This document shows positions 5,049 to 7,925 of a stretch of DNA of 7,925 nt, in pieces. The stretch is from positions 1 through 7,925 of the forward strand of contig CAMFLD010000112.1 of assembly GCA_945957245.1 (NCBI GenBank), written 5' to 3'. Source of the stretch: an uncultured Flavobacterium sp. GTDB lineage: Bacteria > Bacteroidota > Bacteroidia > Flavobacteriales > Flavobacteriaceae. Positions within the stretch are counted from its first letter, which is position 1; each line of letters starts with the position of its first letter. Below the pieces are notes generated by a model. The model had not been told where the DNA came from and made no database searches. It was given only the letters and a program-made list of their open reading frames with translations. Position numbers and translations under genes: made by a program.

Positions 5049-7683
5049 ATTTCACAAAATCAACTGCTTTTTCGAGAGCTTCTTTGATTCCGGCCACATT
5101 CTTTCCTCCGGCTGTTGCAAAGAAAGGTTGACCGCCGCCGCCGCCCTGAATGTATTTCCCTAGTTCACGAACTACAGCTCCTGCATTCAGATTTTTCTCT
5201 GCTACCAATTCTTTGGAAATATAACAAGTCAGCATTGGTTTATCGTCTTCAGCTGTTGCGATAAGCAGGAATAGGTTATTCCCTAAAGTACCTAATTCAT
5301 AAGCTAAGTCTTTTGCTCCTTCAGCGTTCAAATCTACCTGCGTTGCCAAGAATTTTACACCGTTAATTTCTTCCAATTTTGAAGCTAGTTCACCTTTCAG
5401 GCTTTTGGCTTTTTCTTTTAACAGTTGCTCAATTTGTTTTTTTAGTTTTGCATTATCATCCTGCAAAGAGACAACCGCTTTTAATACATCCTGCGGATTT
5501 TTGAGTGTTTCTTTTATGGTTTCCAAATCATTTTCCTGCTGTGCGAAATAAGCTTTTACTGCATCGCCTGTAATCGCTTCAACTCTACGGATTCCTGCAG
5601 CTACAGCTCCTTCTGAAATGATTTTGAAATGCCATATTTCACCGGTATTCTTCACATGGATTCCTCCGCAAAGTTCGCGGCTGTCACCAAATTCAATCAT
5701 GCGGACCGTATCACCATATTTTTCTCCAAACAACGCCATAGCGCCTTTTGCCATAGCTTCCTGAATAGGAATGTTTCGATATTCCACTAATTGTAATTGT
5801 TCCTCAATTCTGGCATTAACAAAATCTTCTACCTGTTTTAATTCCTCATCAGTAACTTTACTGAAATGGGAGAAGTCAAAACGCAGGTAATTAGGGTTTA
5901 CTAATGAACCTTTCTGCTCAACATGCGTTCCTAAAATTGACCTCAAAGCCAAATGCATCAGATGCGTAGCCGAATGGTTTTTAGAAGTAGAATCCAACAA
6001 TCCGGTGTTGACTTTGGCCACAAAATTAGCTTCAACATTTTCCGGAAGCTGTTTCGCAAAGTGTAAAATCAGGTTATTTTCTTTCTTAGTATCAATAATT
6101 TCAATGGTTTCATTAGCCGAAGTCAAAGTTCCCTTGTCTCCAACCTGTCCACCACCTTCAGGATAAAAAGGTGTATTATCTAAAACAATCTGGTAAAGAA
6201 TTCCATCTTTTTTGGAATCAACTTTACGGATACGGGTAATCTTAACTTCATTTTCTTTTTGGTCATAACCCACAAAGGTTCCCACATTTCCGGGAATAAG
6301 CACTTTCCAGTCGCCTGTAGATACTTCGGAAGCAGCACGGGAGCGGTCTTTTTGTTTTTTTAGTTCAGTTTCAAATTCCGCATCGTTATAAGTATATCCT
6401 TTTTCCTTTAAGATTAATGCCGTCAAATCTTTTGGAAAACCGAAGGTATCAAACAGCTCAAATACTTTAACTCCTGAAACTTCATTTCCGTTTGTTTTTG
6501 AAACCACATTGTTTAGCAACTGTAATCCCTGCTCCAAAGTTCTGAGAAATGATGCTTCTTCTTCACGGATTACATTAGTAACCAATTGCTGCTGTGTTTT
6601 GATTTCCGGGAAAAATTCTCCCATCTGATTGGCCAAAACCTCAACTAATTTGTAGATGAAAGGTTCTTTGGTGTCCAAAAAAGTAAAACCATAACGGATG
6701 GCACGGCGTAGAATTCTACGGATTACATAACCCGCTCCGGTATTGGAGGGCAATTGCCCGTCTGCAATAGCAAAAGCTACGGCACGAACGTGATCTACAA
6801 TTACACGAATGGCAATGTTGGTTTTATTTTGTTCTTCTGATATGTCTTTTACTTCGTTGGAAGTGTATTTCAATCCTGTGATTTGCTCCACTTTTTCAAT
6901 AAGCGGCGTGAAAACATCGGTATCATAATTAGATGTTTTTCCTTGTAAAGCCATACACAAACGCTCAAATCCCATTCCGGTATCTACGTGTCTGGCCGGA
7001 AGTTTTTCAAGACTTCCATCGGCTTTGCGGTTGAACTCCATGAATACATTATTCCAAATCTCCACCACCTGCGGATGGTCATTATTCACAAGGCTTTTCC
7101 CAGAAACTTTTGCTTTTTCAGCTTCCGGACGTAAATCAACATGGATTTCTGAACAGGGTCCGCATGGTCCCTGATCACCCATTTCCCAAAAATTATCTTT
7201 TTTGTTTCCTAAAATAATTCTATCCTCATCGATTAAGGTTTTCCAGATATCCCACGCTTCCTGGTCAAAAGGTACATTTTCATCCGGATTTCCTTCGAAA
7301 ACGGAAACATACAAATTCTCTTTTGGGATTTTATAAATTTCTGTCAGTAATTCCCAAGCCCAATTAATAGCTTCTTTTTTGAAATAATCCCCAAAAGACC
7401 AATTCCCCAGCATTTCAAACATGGTATGATGGTAAGTATCAAAACCTACATCCTCTAAATCGTTATGTTTTCCAGAAACACGAAGACACTTTTGCGTATC
7501 GGCTATACGTTTGCTTTTGGGCGTTCCGTTGCCCAAAAAGAATTCTTTGAATTGTGCCATTCCCGAATTGTTGAACATTAAGGTTGGGTCATCCTTGAGG
7601 ACAATTGGCGCCGAAGGAACTATTAAATGCCCTTTGGATTCGAAGAATTGTAAAAACTGTTTACGAATGTCTTGTGATTTCAT
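5047..7683 (-). CDS. alaS: Alanine--tRNA ligase
   Basis: A complete 878-residue alanyl-tRNA synthetase, close to the E. coli length (876). It attaches alanine to tRNA-Ala in the cytoplasm using ATP and clears mischarged Ser/Gly. The class II catalytic core starts at residue 1, with TYHHTMFEMLGNWSFGDY (motif 2 area, 83-100) and DTGMGFERL (motif 3, 234-242). The tRNA-recognition region has GAGYVIRRILRRAIRYG (316-332). The linking beta domain has YPEGGGQVGDKG (507-518). The editing domain keeps its metal ligands: His570 and His574 (HSATH) and Cys672/His676 (CGGIH). A coiled coil spans about 735-775. The C-terminal C-Ala domain has the glycine stretch GGGGGQPFFATAGG (847-860). All key residues are intact. 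The ATG at 7683 is preceded by an A-rich tract and the start matches the family N-terminus. The gene is transcribed alone toward the terminator at 4983..5013. Confidence 0.98.
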   Translation of the reverse strand: MKSQDIRKQFLQFFESKGHLIVPSAPIVLKDDPTLMFNNSGMAQFKEFFLGNGTPKSKRIADTQKCLRVSGKHNDLEDVGFDTYHHTMFEMLGNWSFGDYFKKEAINWAWELLTEIYKIPKENLYVSVFEGNPDENVPFDQEAWDIWKTLIDEDRIILGNKKDNFWEMGDQGPCGPCSEIHVDLRPEAEKAKVSGKSLVNNDHPQVVEIWNNVFMEFNRKADGSLEKLPARHVDTGMGFERLCMALQGKTSNYDTDVFTPLIEKVEQITGLKYTSNEVKDISEEQNKTNIAIRVIVDHVRAVAFAIADGQLPSNTGAGYVIRRILRRAIRYGFTFLDTKEPFIYKLVEVLANQMGEFFPEIKTQQQLVTNVIREEEASFLRTLEQGLQLLNNVVSKTNGNEVSGVKVFELFDTFGFPKDLTALILKEKGYTYNDAEFETELKKQKDRSRAASEVSTGDWKVLIPGNVGTFVGYDQKENEVKITRIRKVDSKKDGILYQIVLDNTPFYPEGGGQVGDKGTLTSANETIEIIDTKKENNLILHFAKQLPENVEANFVAKVNTGLLDSTSKNHSATHLMHLALRSILGTHVEQKGSLVNPNYLRFDFSHFSKVTDEELKQVEDFVNARIEEQLQLVEYRNIPIQEAMAKGAMALFGEKYGDTVRMIEFGDSRELCGGIHVKNTGEIWHFKIISEGAVAAGIRRVEAITGDAVKAYFAQQENDLETIKETLKNPQDVLKAVVSLQDDNAKLKKQIEQLLKEKAKSLKGELASKLEEINGVKFLATQVDLNAEGAKDLAYELGTLGNNLFLLIATAEDDKPMLTCYISKELVAEKNLNAGAVVRELGKYIQGGGGGQPFFATAGGKNVAGIKEALEKAVDFVK

Positions 7684-7694
7684 TTTTTATGTTT

Positions 7695-7740
7695 ATTCGG
7701 TTATCTGACAATCCGGTTATCTGGCTTCGCATAACCGAAT
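7695..7740 (-). promoter_or_regulatory. Inverted repeat with two alternative hairpins in the alaS leader
   Basis: In the alaS direction, arm ATTCGGTTAT (7740..7731) can pair perfectly over 10 bp with ATAACCGAAT (7704..7695). It can instead pair with ATAACCGGAT (7720..7711), 10 bp with one G-U and a 10-nt loop. The two pairings exclude each other. The distal arm ends 11 nt before the alaS ATG. The structure is seen in the sequence; a regulatory role is inferred and needs transcription to start upstream of 7740. Confidence 0.4.
7698..7723 (+). repeat. Direct repeat CGGTTATCTG, two copies
   Basis: Identical 10-mers CGGTTATCTG lie at 7698..7707 and 7714..7723, a 16-bp period. They form the paired arms of the alaS leader hairpins and resemble the GTTG-type heptamers beyond the other end of alaS. 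Confidence 0.7.
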
Positions 7741-7777
7741 CCACAAATAACCCAATCCACTTGAAAGAAAATTTAGG

Positions 7778-7790
7778 GTTTCACTGAAAC
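7778..7790. promoter_or_regulatory. 13-bp palindrome, possible operator
   Basis: GTTTCA-C-TGAAAC is a perfect inverted repeat around one central base, in the shared upstream region of alaS and the divergent M23-like gene. The size and symmetry fit a binding site for a dimeric regulator, but no regulator is identified and chance is not excluded. Confidence 0.3.
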
Positions 7791-7801
7791 ATTTGTTAAA
7801 T

Positions 7802-7834
7802 TTGTTCGTATAACCATTGTTTTCTTCAAACTTG
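7802..7834 (+). promoter_or_regulatory. Candidate promoter for the M23-like gene
   Basis: TTG (7802..7804), a 22-nt spacer and CAAACTTG (7827..7834, 6 of 8 to TAnnTTTG) followed by CAC lie 24 nt before the ATG at 7859. Spacing is right for a Flavobacterium promoter, but the -7 box is imperfect. Confidence 0.4.
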
Positions 7835-7836
7835 CA

Positions 7837-7844
7837 CAAAAATA
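7837..7844 (-). promoter_or_regulatory. Candidate distal -7 box for alaS
   Basis: TATTTTTG on the minus strand is an exact TAnnTTTG match, about 155 nt upstream of the alaS ATG. If used, the leader would include the palindrome and both hairpins. No TTG is found at the expected -33 spacing, and such 8-mers arise easily in AT-rich DNA, so support is weak. Confidence 0.25.
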
Positions 7845-7858
7845 GCATAAAATAAAAG

Positions 7859-7925
7859 ATGGCGAAAAAAGTAAAGTATTATTTCGATACCGAAAGTTTG
7901 GCTTACCGTAAAATCAAACCCAAAC
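7859..7925 (+). CDS. N-terminus of a probable M23-family metallopeptidase (cut by right edge)
   Basis: Only the first 22 codons are present, from ATG at 7859, reading MAKKVKYYFDTESLAYRKIK and on. The KVKYYFDTESLAYRKI pattern matches, from memory, the N-terminus of the M23 peptidase that diverges from alaS in many Flavobacteria, where a short cytoplasmic segment leads to a membrane helix and a periplasmic zinc endopeptidase domain acting on peptidoglycan. None of the catalytic domain is visible, so the call rests on the N-terminal pattern and the alaS neighbourhood. An A-rich tract (AATAAAAG) precedes the ATG. The gene diverges from alaS with 175 bp between them. Confidence 0.7.
   Translation, partial: MAKKVKYYFDTESLAYRKIKPK

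Noticed and set aside
5100..5160. Glycine-run region of alaS (GGGGGQPFF) as an abnormal C-terminus
   Set aside because: The glycine stretch belongs to the normal C-Ala domain; the difference from the E. coli version looks like lineage variation, not damage.
7511..7787. Plus-strand open frames over the alaS 5' end and leader
   Set aside because: They overlap the conserved AlaRS N-terminus antisense, have no family features, and cross the leader hairpin region.
7791..7806. Direct repeat ATTTGTT with a 9-bp period near the M23 promoter
   Set aside because: A 7-mer of A/T-dominated bases repeated twice is expected by chance in this AT-rich region.
1..7925. CRISPR array, insertion sequence, phage or toxin-antitoxin locus
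   Set aside because: No spaced direct repeats of 25-40 bp, transposase-like frame, terminal inverted repeats or toxin/antitoxin gene pair were seen on either strand.

Overview
The window looks like ordinary chromosome from a Bacteroidota bacterium, most likely Flavobacterium or a close relative. The reasons are AT-rich DNA, A-rich translation starts without a clear Shine-Dalgarno, promoter boxes of the TAnnTTTG type, a signal peptide ending FSQ, a DUF6252-like lipoprotein and a GSCFA-domain protein. The alaS gene also diverges from a gene whose N-terminus resembles the M23 peptidase commonly found beside alaS in Flavobacteria. This assignment rests on recalled family features, not on a search.

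Layout, left to right. Four genes lie on the minus strand. (1) A TPR-rich membrane sensor, probably a histidine kinase, is cut by the left edge (1..1187). (2) A 91-residue membrane-anchored coiled-coil protein (1214..1489) sits 26 bp upstream of it. (3) A small secreted lipoprotein follows (1535..2059). (4) A GSCFA-domain protein of the SGNH-hydrolase type (2155..3105) completes the run. Diverging from it is a complete type I ABC exporter half-transporter (3230..4981, plus strand). That gene converges on alaS (5047..7683, minus strand) across a strong bidirectional terminator. At the right edge a plus-strand gene starts (7859..), probably an M23 metallopeptidase. No intergenic stretch exceeds 300 bp; the largest is the 175 bp between alaS and the M23 gene.

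The genes do not form one obvious pathway. alaS supplies Ala-tRNA for translation. The ABC exporter, lipoprotein, putative envelope hydrolase and M23 peptidase are all cell-envelope functions. The TPR sensor and its small membrane partner could form a signalling pair.

I found no mobile element, CRISPR array, tRNA, rRNA or clear multi-gene novel system. The points most worth a second look are non-coding: mutually exclusive hairpins just ahead of alaS, a five-unit heptamer repeat running into the alaS stop codon, a 13-bp palindrome between alaS and the M23 gene, and a promoter so close to the GSCFA start codon that its mRNA may be leaderless.
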